Below are positions 8,417 through 17,213 of a stretch of DNA of 64,000 nucleotides, piece after piece (position 1 is the first letter of the stretch; each line of letters starts with the position of its first letter). Below the pieces are notes generated by a model. It saw only the letters and a program-made list of their open reading frames with translations. It had not been told where the DNA came from and did not search any database. Both the position numbers and the translations under genes were made by a program. Source of the stretch: JACVRW01 sp963819115 (GTDB lineage Bacteria > Actinomycetota > Thermoleophilia > Solirubrobacterales > Thermoleophilaceae); contig CAWFUR010000011.1 in NCBI GenBank assembly GCA_963819115.1, positions 1,674,001 to 1,738,000 of the forward strand. Direction: 5' to 3'.

Positions 8417-9744
8417 GCCACCAGCCTCCGGGCCAGATCGTCCACATCGCCCGCCCCCATGGCCAGCAGCAGATCGCCCTCCCTGAGCTCCTCCCGGAGC
8501 CGGCGCTCGGCGTCATCCCGGTTTGGGAGCCACCACACCGGCCGGCCGCCGGCGGCGTCGGCCGCGGCACCGGCCACCATCAGCCCACTCACCCCCGGGA
8601 AGTCCTCGGCGCGCTCGCGCGCTGGGTAGACGTCGAGCACCACCACGAGGTCCGCGAGCGCGAGCGCCCGCCCGAAATCTCGCGCCAGCCGCCGGGTCCG
8701 CGAGTAGAGGTGTGGCTGGAAGAGCGCCACCAGGCGCTCCGGGGCGAGCGTGCGGGCCGCCTCGAGCGTGGCCCGCACCTCCGTGGGGTGGTGGGCGTAG
8801 TCGTCGAACACCCGCGCCCCCGACGCGGTCCGGCCGTGATCCTCGAAGCGCCGCCCCGCGCCGGTGAAGCGCGCGAGCGCCGGAGCGGCCTCCGCCGGCT
8901 CCACCCCGGCGTGGCGGCAGGCGGCGATCGCGGCCAGGGCGTTGAGCACGTTGTGGCGCCCGGGCACCGCGAGCTCGAATGGCACGCCGGCCACGGTGAA
9001 GCGGGAGCCGAGCGGGAGCAGCTCCACGCCCTCGGCCCGAAGGTCCCCCTCGTCGATCCCGTACGTGAGGGTGGTGCCCGCGCCGGCCAGGCTGGTCCCC
9101 GGGCCGAGCACGAGCAGGTCCGCGGGCGCGGCGAACTCGGCGAAGGCGCTCTCCACCTCGGAGAGCGAGCGATAGGTGGTGTGGTGATCGAGCTCGATCC
9201 CCGTGACCACCGCCACCTCGCGCGCGAGCTTCAGGAAGGAGCGGTCCGACTCGTCCGCCTCCACCACCGCCCAGTCCCCCGCGCCCCAGCGCGCGTTGGT
9301 GCCCGCGGCACGGAGCTCGCCGCCGATGAGGAAGGCGGGGTCGCGGCCGGTCTCGAGGAGCACCAGCGCGGCCATCGATGCCGTGGTGGTCTTGCCGTGA
9401 GTGCCGGCCACGGCGATCGTGCGTCTCAGCGCCGTGACCTCGCCGAGGAGGTCGCCGCGGTGCAGGATCCGTGTTCCGGCCTCGCGGGCGTGCACGAGCT
9501 CGGGGTTGTCCGGAGCGATCGCGGTGGACACCACGAGCTCCGCCCCGGCGGGCGGTGGCTCGTCGTGGCCGGCTCGCGGCACGATGCCTGCGTCGCGCAG
9601 GCGCGCGGAGTAGGGGGAGTCCGCCCGGTCCGAACCGGACACCTCCGCCCCCAGCTCGCGCGCCACCAGGGCGAGCCCGCTCATCCCGGCCCCGCCGATG
9701 CCCACGAAATGCAGCCTGCGTCCCGCGAAGGGGCCCGCCTCCAT
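8413..9744 (-). CDS. murC: UDP-N-acetylmuramate-L-alanine ligase
   Basis: MurC adds L-Ala to UDP-MurNAc with ATP. The 443-residue product begins with the Rossmann-like GIGGAGMSGLA and has the Mur ligase P-loop GTHGKTTT at residues 114-121, followed by EADESDRSFL and DDYAHHPTEV. It heads the murC-murB-ftsQ transcript. Upstream, in a 180-nt divergent gap, a plus-strand island begins and separates murC from the rest of the mur genes. Confidence 0.97.
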   Translation of the reverse strand: MEAGPFAGRRLHFVGIGGAGMSGLALVARELGAEVSGSDRADSPYSARLRDAGIVPRAGHDEPPPAGAELVVSTAIAPDNPELVHAREAGTRILHRGDLLGEVTALRRTIAVAGTHGKTTTASMAALVLLETGRDPAFLIGGELRAAGTNARWGAGDWAVVEADESDRSFLKLAREVAVVTGIELDHHTTYRSLSEVESAFAEFAAPADLLVLGPGTSLAGAGTTLTYGIDEGDLRAEGVELLPLGSRFTVAGVPFELAVPGRHNVLNALAAIAACRHAGVEPAEAAPALARFTGAGRRFEDHGRTASGARVFDDYAHHPTEVRATLEAARTLAPERLVALFQPHLYSRTRRLARDFGRALALADLVVVLDVYPARERAEDFPGVSGLMVAGAAADAAGGRPVWWLPNRDDAERRLREELREGDLLLAMGAGDVDDLARRLVA

Positions 9745-9924
9745 GCCGGGGCACCATAGCCCCGGGATTGGTCGTCCCTGGACCTTCGGGGAGACGTTGG
9801 CGAGAGCGGAAATTCCGGGTTACGCTGGCTTTACGCCCCGAATCGACTGACTCTCGTGCTGACGGGTCGGTGACGGACCACCGCCCGCCTCGCCCGAGCC
9901 GGACCTCATAAGACCCCTCCAAAC

Positions 9925-12831
9925 GTGAAGAGCCTCTCGGCCATGTTCTCGCGCTTCCCGGCGCGGCTCCCCCTCGCGACCGTGAAGGCGCTGGTGCCCG
10001 TCGCCGTGGCCGCCTCGCTTCTGATGGCGAGCGGGCTGGTCCAGGCCGCCTCACCGACCGCGAGCTTCAACTGGTCCCCCAACGTGCCGCGCGCCGGGCA
10101 GCAGGTGAGCTTCGAAGCGACCACGGCCGACGACGACGGCGACGCCATCGACTCCATCGTCTGGGACTTCGGAGGCGGCGCCACCGGCTCCGGTGCCAGC
10201 GTGCAGCACGCTTTCGCCAGCCCGGGCCAGCGGACTGTGTCCATGACGGTCACCGATTCGGCAAACGAGTCCACCGTGGTGACCCACACGCTGCGCGTGA
10301 ACACCCCGCCCGCGGCATCGTTCACGGTGAACCCCTCCCCGGTGTCGGTGAACCAGAGCGTCTCGCTCGACGCCTCGGGCACCACGGACGACGCCGCGAT
10401 CGCGAACAGCTCGTACGAGTGGGACCTCGACAACGACGGCCAGTACGACGACGCCGCCGGCCAGCAGCTGAGCTACTCCTTCTCCACCTCCGGCCTGAAG
10501 GTCATCGGGCTGCGCGTCACGGACTCGGACGGCGAGGCCGACACCGCCTCCCGGAGCGTCACGGTCGTCGCGCTCAACTCACCCCCCCAGGCGGCATTCG
10601 GCTTCAGCCCCGCCCGGCCGAACGTGAATCAGACGGTGTCCTTTGACGGCTCGGCCTCGACCGACGACCAGCCGATCGCCTCCACGGGCTACGACTGGGA
10701 CCTCGACAACGACGGCCAGTACGACGACGCGACCGGCCCCACGCCCACCACCTCCTTCCCCACGCCCGGCAGCAGGACCGTGGGACTGCGCGTGACCGAC
10801 TCGAACGGAGTGAGCGACACCGCCTCCCACGCGCTGATCGTGAACGGGCCGCCGAGCGCGGCGTTCGGCTTCTCGCCGCAGTCACCCGTGACCGGGCAGC
10901 TCGTGTCCTTCAACGCGTCGGCATCGAGCGACGACCTGACCCTGCCGGAGAGCGCGTTCGACTGGGACCTCGACGGCGACGGCCAGTACGGGGACGCCCA
11001 GGGGCGCCAGCCGAGCTTGATCTACAGCACCGCGGGCACGAGGACGGTTCGCCTGCGGGTCACGGACGCGGGCGGCGTGAGCGACACCACCACGGCCTCG
11101 GTGAGCGTGACGCTCGCCAACACCCCTCCCCAGCCGGCCTTCGTCATCACCCCGACGAGCCCGGACGTTGGCGACCAGGTGTCGGTGAACGCGGCCACCA
11201 CCACGGACGACAAGACTCTCTCCGCCGGCTCGTACGCCTGGGACCTCGACGGCGACGGCCAGTACGACGACGCCACCGGCACCACCGCCACCACCTCCTT
11301 CCTGACGGCGGGAGCCAAGACGATCGGTCTCCAGGTCACGGACTCCGACGGCGTGGCCGTGGCGATCACGCACAGCGTGACGGTGCTCGCGAACGCTACC
11401 CCGGTGGCACGCGCCACGTTCACCCCGGCTCGGCCCAATCCCGGCGCCACCGTGACCTTCAATGCGTCCACCTCGACCGACGACGACCCGATTGCCGCGA
11501 ACGCCTACAGCTGGGACTTCAACGGCGACGGCGTGTTCACCGACGCCACCGGCGTCTCGCCCACCACCTCGTTCGCCACGTCGGGCGCGAAGTCCGTGAC
11601 CCTGCGGGTGACCGACGCCGACGGAGCCATCGGTCCGGTCACCGTCAGCGTGCCGGTGAACCGGGCGCCCTCGGCCGCCTTCAACTTCAACCCGCAGACT
11701 CCGCGGGTGGGCGAGAGCGTGACCTTCACCTCGACCTCGAGCGACGACGTGGCGCTTCCCACCACGGCGGGCACGATCAGCTGGGACCTCGACAACGACG
11801 GCCAGTTCGACGACGGCACCGCCGCCACCGCCACCAAGGCCTACACCTCCGCGGGCGACCGGACGGTGCGCATGCGCGTGCAGGACGCGGGCGGCCTCGT
11901 GACCATCGCATCGCGCACCTTCCCGGTCCAGCAGTTCCAGCCGACCGCCTCCTTCACCTCCTCTCCGGCCCACCCGCTGCCCGGCCAGACGGTGACCTTC
12001 CGGTCCACCAGCACCCCCTCGGCGGGGTCCCAGATCACCAACCAGGAGTGGGATTTCGACGGAATTAGCGGGGTTGACGCGACCGGTCCGGTGGCCACCA
12101 CCATCTATCGGACCGCCGGGCGTCGTACGGTGACCCTGAAGGTGACGGACACCCAGGGCTTCGACATAACCACCGCGCCGGTCGCGGTGAACGCTCCTCC
12201 GATCGCGGCTTTCCGCGTGTCTCCGACCCAACCCTATGTGGGCGACGCTGTGAGCCTGGTGTCCGTCTCGAGCGACCCGGACGGCCCGCTGACCTCCGAG
12301 GCGTGGGATCTCGACGGCGACGGCCAGTACGACGACGCCACCGGCAAGACCACCTCGAAGACCTTCACGACCCCCGGGGCGCACACCATCCGGCTCCGCG
12401 CGGTGGACTCGGCCGGCGCGGCCAGCTCCAACGCCGTGACCATGAACGTCCGCGCCCGTCCGGTGCCCCCGGTCACCTCGCTTCCACAGATCGCTGCCCG
12501 CGTGCGCGTGACCGCCCAGCGCGGCCGCTCGAGCACGCGGATCCTGACGCTCGGCGTGCGCGCCCCGCGCGGGTCCATGGTGAAGGTGAAGTGCATCGGC
12601 AGGGGCTGCCCGAAGCGCACCGCGTCGAGCACCCGCTCCAAGGGGAAGGCCCTGCGGATGCGCTGGCTCGAGCACCGCCTTCGCGCCGGCACCCGGATCA
12701 CGATCTCCGTCACGCGGTCGGGATACATCGGCTCCTACACCTCGTTGCTGGTGAGGCGATCGAAGGGCGTGTCCCGTAACGACCTCTGCCTGCTGCCGAA
12801 CAGGAAGAAGCCGGGCAGGTGCCCCTCGTGA
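9925..12831 (+). CDS. Secreted protein of repeated PKD domains with calcium-type loops
   Basis: The 968-residue product starts with an export signal (hydrophobic core about residues 20-40, ending in VQAASPTASF), followed by about nine PKD (polycystic-kidney-disease) immunoglobulin-like repeats. Each repeat runs from a PTASFNWSP-type strand to a VTDSDGVxDT-type strand. Eight repeats carry a WDLDxDGQYDDA-type Asp loop like EF-hand/dockerin calcium loops; the first has WDFGGG instead. A C-terminal module (about 855-968) with VKCIGRGCPKR and RMRWLEHRLR recurs in the next gene. GTG at 9925 is the start, ATG at 9943 an alternative. Adhesive or structural extracellular role inferred. First gene of a four-gene plus-strand unit inside the dcw cluster. 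Confidence 0.85.
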   Translation: MKSLSAMFSRFPARLPLATVKALVPVAVAASLLMASGLVQAASPTASFNWSPNVPRAGQQVSFEATTADDDGDAIDSIVWDFGGGATGSGASVQHAFASPGQRTVSMTVTDSANESTVVTHTLRVNTPPAASFTVNPSPVSVNQSVSLDASGTTDDAAIANSSYEWDLDNDGQYDDAAGQQLSYSFSTSGLKVIGLRVTDSDGEADTASRSVTVVALNSPPQAAFGFSPARPNVNQTVSFDGSASTDDQPIASTGYDWDLDNDGQYDDATGPTPTTSFPTPGSRTVGLRVTDSNGVSDTASHALIVNGPPSAAFGFSPQSPVTGQLVSFNASASSDDLTLPESAFDWDLDGDGQYGDAQGRQPSLIYSTAGTRTVRLRVTDAGGVSDTTTASVSVTLANTPPQPAFVITPTSPDVGDQVSVNAATTTDDKTLSAGSYAWDLDGDGQYDDATGTTATTSFLTAGAKTIGLQVTDSDGVAVAITHSVTVLANATPVARATFTPARPNPGATVTFNASTSTDDDPIAANAYSWDFNGDGVFTDATGVSPTTSFATSGAKSVTLRVTDADGAIGPVTVSVPVNRAPSAAFNFNPQTPRVGESVTFTSTSSDDVALPTTAGTISWDLDNDGQFDDGTAATATKAYTSAGDRTVRMRVQDAGGLVTIASRTFPVQQFQPTASFTSSPAHPLPGQTVTFRSTSTPSAGSQITNQEWDFDGISGVDATGPVATTIYRTAGRRTVTLKVTDTQGFDITTAPVAVNAPPIAAFRVSPTQPYVGDAVSLVSVSSDPDGPLTSEAWDLDGDGQYDDATGKTTSKTFTTPGAHTIRLRAVDSAGAASSNAVTMNVRARPVPPVTSLPQIAARVRVTAQRGRSSTRILTLGVRAPRGSMVKVKCIGRGCPKRTASSTRSKGKALRMRWLEHRLRAGTRITISVTRSGYIGSYTSLLVRRSKGVSRNDLCLLPNRKKPGRCPS

Positions 12832-14099
12832 GGCTGCGGCTGGGACTGCTCGCCGGCCTCCTGGCCGCGATCGTGCTGATCCCTGCCGCATCCGCGTCCG
12901 CGCTCGCGAAGCCGCACAGGCGACTTCACCTTCACCCCCAGTGCCGCTCGTGGGCCAGACGGTGACCTTCACCCCCAAGGACCTGGCCGATCCCGAACTC
13001 GTGACGGTCCTGGGCGCCGGGATCAAGTCGGTGTCGTTCGACTACGGCGACGGCAGCTCCGTGACCGACTCGGAGGCGCCCTTCGGAGCGCAGGAGCACA
13101 GCTTCGGGAGCGCCGGCAGCGCGGACGGTGACCATGAAGATCACCGACAACGAGGACGAGACCGACCCCGGAGTCCACCGTCACAACGTCCGGGTGAACT
13201 CGCGGCCCACGGCCCGCTTCACGTTCTCGCCCGACACTCCCAACGTGGGCCAGAAGGTGACCCTCGACGCCGGCGCGTCCACGGACAACGTCTCCATCTC
13301 CGGCTACGCCTGGGACCTCGACAACGACGGCCAGTACGACGACGCCACGGGCAAGACCACGAGCGTCACCTTCCGCACCACGGGCCCGAAGACGGTCCGG
13401 TTGCGCGTGACCGATTCCGACGGAGTGACGGCCACCGCCGAGGCCGGCATTCACGTGAATCTCCCGCCCACGGCCACCTTCGTGTTCACGCCCTCGGCCC
13501 CGGTCACCGGCGGCAGGGTTGACTTCACCTCGGTGTCCACCGACCCCGACGGCCCGATCAAGGGCCAGACCTGGGACCTGGACGGCGACGGCCAGTACGA
13601 CGACGCCGCCGGCGCCACCGCTGCCGTGACCTACAAGCTGGCTGGGACAAAGACCGTGGGGCTACGCGTGACCGACGCCCAGGGCAGGACGGACACGAAG
13701 ACGGTGAGCTTCACCGTGGTGCTCGCGAAGCTGCCCAAAGCCCTCCCCATCTCCCCCTGGCCGGTGACCCGGGTGGCAGGCATCGCCAGCGTCAAGCACA
13801 CGCGCATCGACCTTCTCAGCGTCCGCACCCCGGTCGGGAGCACCGTGAAGGTGAAATGCGTCGGCAGGGGCTGCCCGAAGCGCAGGGCATCCAGCACTCG
13901 CGCCAAGCGCACGCTCGTCCGCATGCGCTGGCTGGAGCACAGGCTGCGTCCGGGCACCCGCATCGTGATCGCGATAACCGAGCCCGGCCGGATCGGCCAG
14001 TACACGACCTACACTCTCCGCAAGCTGAAGAAGCCGCTCCGAAAGCGGCTGTGCCTGTACCCAGGCCAGGCCAAGGCCACAAGGTGCCCCAAGAAATGA
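12828..14099 (+). pseudogene. Second PKD-repeat secreted protein, frameshifted
   Basis: A GTG overlapping the previous stop (GTGA) opens a clear signal peptide (VRLRLGLLAGLLAAIVLIP), but that frame ends at a TGA within about 130 nt. The family sequence continues in other frames: GDFTFTPSA, then PLVGQTVTFTPKDLAD to EHSFGSAGS, then TVTMKITDNEDE to the end at 14099. That is three frame changes in the first 300 nt. The intact last frame (13128-14099) encodes two PKD repeats with WDLDxDGQYDD loops and the same C-terminal module (VKCVGRGCPKR, RMRWLEHRLR) as its neighbour. It may be genuine decay or base-call error. The gene is probably a tandem duplicate of the one before it. Confidence 0.7.
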
Positions 14100-14488
14100 C
14101 CGGCATCCGCCAGCTCACACTCGTGCTCGTCCTCGCGCTCGCGTCGTTCGGGGCGCTGTTCGCCGCCGGCCGGGCCGGGCGCGATACCGAGCCGCAGGCG
14201 GCGCCCCCTCGCGCGGTGGCGGTCCCCGCCGCCTCGGTGTCCGTCGCCAGCCTGAAGACCACCTCGGCGATCCCGGCGCTGCGGGAGCGGAAGGTCAGGC
14301 ACAGGAAGGCGGCGCCCGCTCCTGCCCCAGCGGCGGTCGAGCCCGCGGTAACGGAGCCGGCGGTCACGCCCACCCCGACTCCGACTCCCACACCGGCGCC
14401 CACGCCGGCGCCCACACCGACCCCGGCACCCACCCCCGCTCCGAAACCTCAGCCCACCCCCGGGCAGAGCTTCGACGACTCGGGTTGA
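14096..14488 (+). CDS. Small membrane-anchored or secreted protein with Pro/Thr/Ala tail
   Basis: About 130 residues. An ATG overlaps the preceding stop (ATGA). The N-terminus MTGIRQLTLVLVLALASFGA is a signal anchor or signal peptide. A middle part of Ala/Val/Arg composition follows, and from about residue 85 a (Thr-Pro-Ala-Pro)n tract ends in QSFDDSG. No family recognised. Such tracts commonly act as wall-spanning spacers and can be O-mannosylated in actinobacteria (inference). It sits between the PKD proteins and the pseudokinase, four nucleotides before the latter, so it belongs to the same transcript. Confidence 0.6.
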   Translation: MTGIRQLTLVLVLALASFGALFAAGRAGRDTEPQAAPPRAVAVPAASVSVASLKTTSAIPALRERKVRHRKAAPAPAPAAVEPAVTEPAVTPTPTPTPTPAPTPAPTPTPAPTPAPKPQPTPGQSFDDSG

Positions 14489-14492
14489 TCCG

Positions 14493-16133
14493 GTGAGCGA
14501 GCACACTCCGACAAAGTCCCCGCCCCGCCGGCGGGCTGCTCCAACCAGGGTCGCGGGCCATCAGCTGACGCGTCCGCTCGAGGGCAGCCACGCCACCTGG
14601 GAGGTGCCGAGCGACGATCCCAAGCGGATCGAGCTGCTGGTGCTGGGACGCGCCCGCAAGAACGACGAGCCCGAGGTCCTGATGGCCTTCGATCGCCGGC
14701 TGCGGGCCCGCGCGTCGCTGCGCCATCCCCACCTGGCATCCGTCGTCGACGGCGGCGAGAGCCCCCGCGGCCCGTACGTGGTGGTGTCGCTCCCGCGGTC
14801 GCGCCCGCTCTCGGCGCTGATCGCCGAGGGGCCGCTCGACGCAGCCCGCACCTACCACCTCCTGGCCGGAGTGGCCGACGCCCTGGACGCCGCGCACGCC
14901 CGCTGGCTGATCCACACCGACCTCACGCCGCGCGCGGTGTTCGTCGAGCCCGAGGGGAAGGACTGGGCCTACCTCACCGACTTCGGCATCGTCCACAACC
15001 GGGCACCGATGGCCTTCGCACGTGCGGGGTACCGCTCGCCCGAGGAGCTCCGCGGCCAGCCGCCGGTGCCCGAGAGCAACGTCTACTCGCTGGCGTGCAT
15101 CGTCTACGCCTGCCTTGCCGGCTCCGCCCCATTCGGGCGCAAGTCGAGCCGCGCAGCGGTCCAGGCCCAGCTGAACGAGCCGCCGCCCCGTCTCACGGAG
15201 GCCCGGCCCGACCTTCCCAAGCTGCTGGACATCGTGCTGAACTCGGCCCTCTCCGAGAACCCCGAAGAGCGGCCGAAGTCGGCGGGGGCGTTCATGCAGG
15301 AGGTGGGACAGGCGCTGGGCGTGATCGAGCGGCCCACGGACGGCACATCCCGATCGGGACGCTTCCGTCGTCGCGGTACGGACGCTCCGGTCGAGGACGG
15401 CATGTGGTCCACCCGCTCCTCGGCCACGGCCACCACGGCCGGCCAGGGCCGCGGTCGCGCGGCCGCGGCGGGCGGCCCCGCCCCCGCAGCCCGTCCGGAG
15501 CCCGCTCCGGCACGGACCCGCCCGTCACCTCGTGTGCGCCTCGCGCCCGCGCCCCCGGTCACGCGCCGCGAGCCCGACGGAACCCGCGCGAAGCGCCGCC
15601 CGGGCGCCCCGCCGCTCGTGCTCGGAGCCGTGCTCGTCGGGGCCATCGCCGCCGCCGGAGTCGGGGGCTGGGCCCTGGGGAGCTCGGACCCCAAGGCGAA
15701 GCCCGATCCCACCGTCGTGGCCGCCCAGCGCTCGGCCGCGGCCAGGGCCCGCGCCGCCAGCACCCAGGAACGCGAGCGCGTGGCCTGGCTCGACTCGGCC
15801 AACACCTCCGTGAAGCGCCTCGACGCCCGCCGCGCCGACTACCGGCGGAGCCTGGCCCGGGCCACCACCCCGTCCGACCAGGCCACGGCCGCTCGCCGCC
15901 TCGCCTCTTCCTTCGCCGCCGGGCAGGCGCTGGTCAAGGACGCCCCCGCAAGCGTGACCGGCGCCGCCGCCCTCGGCGATGCCATGAGCCGCGCGGAGTC
16001 CGCCTACACGCGTCTCGCCACGTCCGCGCACAACGGCAACCGCTCCGCATATCGCCGCGCGGCGGACTCGGTGCGCAAGGCGGAGGCCGACGTGGCCGCC
16101 GACCTGAAGCAGCTGGGCGCCCCGCCGGCGTAA
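14493..16133 (+). CDS. Transmembrane Ser/Thr kinase-like protein, probable pseudokinase
   Basis: 546 residues: kinase-like domain (about 25-275), Ala/Pro/Arg linker, one membrane helix (about 374-397), and an extracellular helical domain. Kinase landmarks kept: catalytic-loop Asp (HTDL, D143), DFG (163-165) and the RSPEEL motif of subdomain VIII (181-186). Landmarks lost: no Gly-rich loop (RPLEGSHATWEV), no VAIK-type lysine (strand reads IELLVLG), and the loop reads HTDLTPRA where active kinases have HRDLKPxN, so the metal-binding Asn is Ala. Phosphotransfer is therefore doubtful and a binding or scaffold role is likely. Its place between mur genes recalls the cell-wall pseudokinase domain of mycobacterial MviN (established for MviN, inference here). 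Confidence 0.8.
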   Translation: MSEHTPTKSPPRRRAAPTRVAGHQLTRPLEGSHATWEVPSDDPKRIELLVLGRARKNDEPEVLMAFDRRLRARASLRHPHLASVVDGGESPRGPYVVVSLPRSRPLSALIAEGPLDAARTYHLLAGVADALDAAHARWLIHTDLTPRAVFVEPEGKDWAYLTDFGIVHNRAPMAFARAGYRSPEELRGQPPVPESNVYSLACIVYACLAGSAPFGRKSSRAAVQAQLNEPPPRLTEARPDLPKLLDIVLNSALSENPEERPKSAGAFMQEVGQALGVIERPTDGTSRSGRFRRRGTDAPVEDGMWSTRSSATATTAGQGRGRAAAAGGPAPAARPEPAPARTRPSPRVRLAPAPPVTRREPDGTRAKRRPGAPPLVLGAVLVGAIAAAGVGGWALGSSDPKAKPDPTVVAAQRSAAARARAASTQERERVAWLDSANTSVKRLDARRADYRRSLARATTPSDQATAARRLASSFAAGQALVKDAPASVTGAAALGDAMSRAESAYTRLATSAHNGNRSAYRRAADSVRKAEADVAADLKQLGAPPA

Positions 16134-16139
16134 GCCGGT

Positions 16140-17213
16140 TCAGCTTCCGATCATTCCCAGCACGCCCTCCGCGATCCGGTCGGCCGCATCCGGCCGGGCC
16201 ACCGCGCGAGCGGCGTTGGCCATCTCCGCCAGACGCTGGGGCGCCCCCAGGAGCGTGCCCGTCTCGCGGGCGAGCCGCGGGCCGTCCAGCTCGTCGTCCG
16301 GCACCACCACCGCCGCCCCCGCGGCCTCCATATGGCGTGCATTCGCCATCTGGTGGTTGCCGGTGGCGTGGGGGTAGGGGACCAGGATCGCCGGGAGTCC
16401 AGCGGCGGCCACCTCGAGCACCGAGCCGCCCGCACGGGCCACCACCAGGTCGGCCGCGGCGAGGGCATCCGCGAACGGCTCGATGTAGGCGAACAGGCGG
16501 TAGTGCGGCGGGGCACCGAGAGCATCGAGCCGTCGCCGCAGGTCCGCATGGTCGCGCTGCCCACAGGCGTGGAGGATCGCGCACGGGGCCGCGCTCCCGA
16601 AAGCGTCGAGGGCGGCGTCGTTGAGGCGCCGGGCGCCGAGCGAGCCGCCGAACACCAGCACGCACATCCCCTCGCCGGGCAGGCCGAGCCGCCGGCGGGC
16701 GGCGGACCGGTCGGCCCCGCCGGTGTCCCTGGGCACGGGGCGCCCCACGACCTCGTAGCGACGTCCCTGGCGCCCCTCGATCGGAAAGCCGAGGTACACC
16801 CGCCGGGCCAGCGGGGCCAGGAGCCGGTTGGCCACCCCTAGGTGGCTGTCGGCCTCGGTGATGGCCAGCGGCAGGCGCAGGGAGCGCGCGGCCAGTCCCA
16901 CGGGGCCGGCCACGTACCCGCCGCCGCCGATCACCGCGTCGGCGCCTCCGCGCCGCAGCAGGCGGCGCGCCCGCCCGGTGGCGCGACCCGCCAGGGCGAG
17001 GGCGTATGCGGCCCGGAGCGGGTTGTGGCGGTCGATCCCCCGGATCTTCAGCCGGTGAAGGGGAAACCCGGCGGCGGGCACGAGCTCGGCCTCGGCCCGC
17101 TCGCCACCGATGAACTCCACCTCGGCGCCGTGGGCCCGGAGAGCCTCAGCGACCGCGAGCGCCGGCACGACGTGTCCGGCCGTCCCGCCGGCCGCGATCA
17201 CGACCTTCGGCAT
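16140..17213 (-). CDS. murG: Lipid II synthase (GlcNAc transferase MurG)
   Basis: MurG transfers GlcNAc from UDP-GlcNAc to lipid I on the inner face of the membrane. The 357 residues have GGTAGH (9-14), GGGGYVAGP and the nucleotide-sugar-binding block ARAGGSVLEVAAAGLPAILVPYP. The start MPKVVIAAGGTAGH is canonical. This ATG lies 68 nt inside the end of ftsW, an unusually long overlap. The gene ends 7 nt from the convergent pseudokinase gene. Confidence 0.97.
   Translation of the reverse strand: MPKVVIAAGGTAGHVVPALAVAEALRAHGAEVEFIGGERAEAELVPAAGFPLHRLKIRGIDRHNPLRAAYALALAGRATGRARRLLRRGGADAVIGGGGYVAGPVGLAARSLRLPLAITEADSHLGVANRLLAPLARRVYLGFPIEGRQGRRYEVVGRPVPRDTGGADRSAARRRLGLPGEGMCVLVFGGSLGARRLNDAALDAFGSAAPCAILHACGQRDHADLRRRLDALGAPPHYRLFAYIEPFADALAAADLVVARAGGSVLEVAAAGLPAILVPYPHATGNHQMANARHMEAAGAAVVVPDDELDGPRLARETGTLLGAPQRLAEMANAARAVARPDAADRIAEGVLGMIGS

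Noticed and set aside
10882..13026. 714-residue minus-strand open frame opposite the PKD gene
   Set aside because: Gly/Arg/His-rich shadow typical of GC-rich antisense. The plus strand encodes recognisable repeats with a signal peptide.
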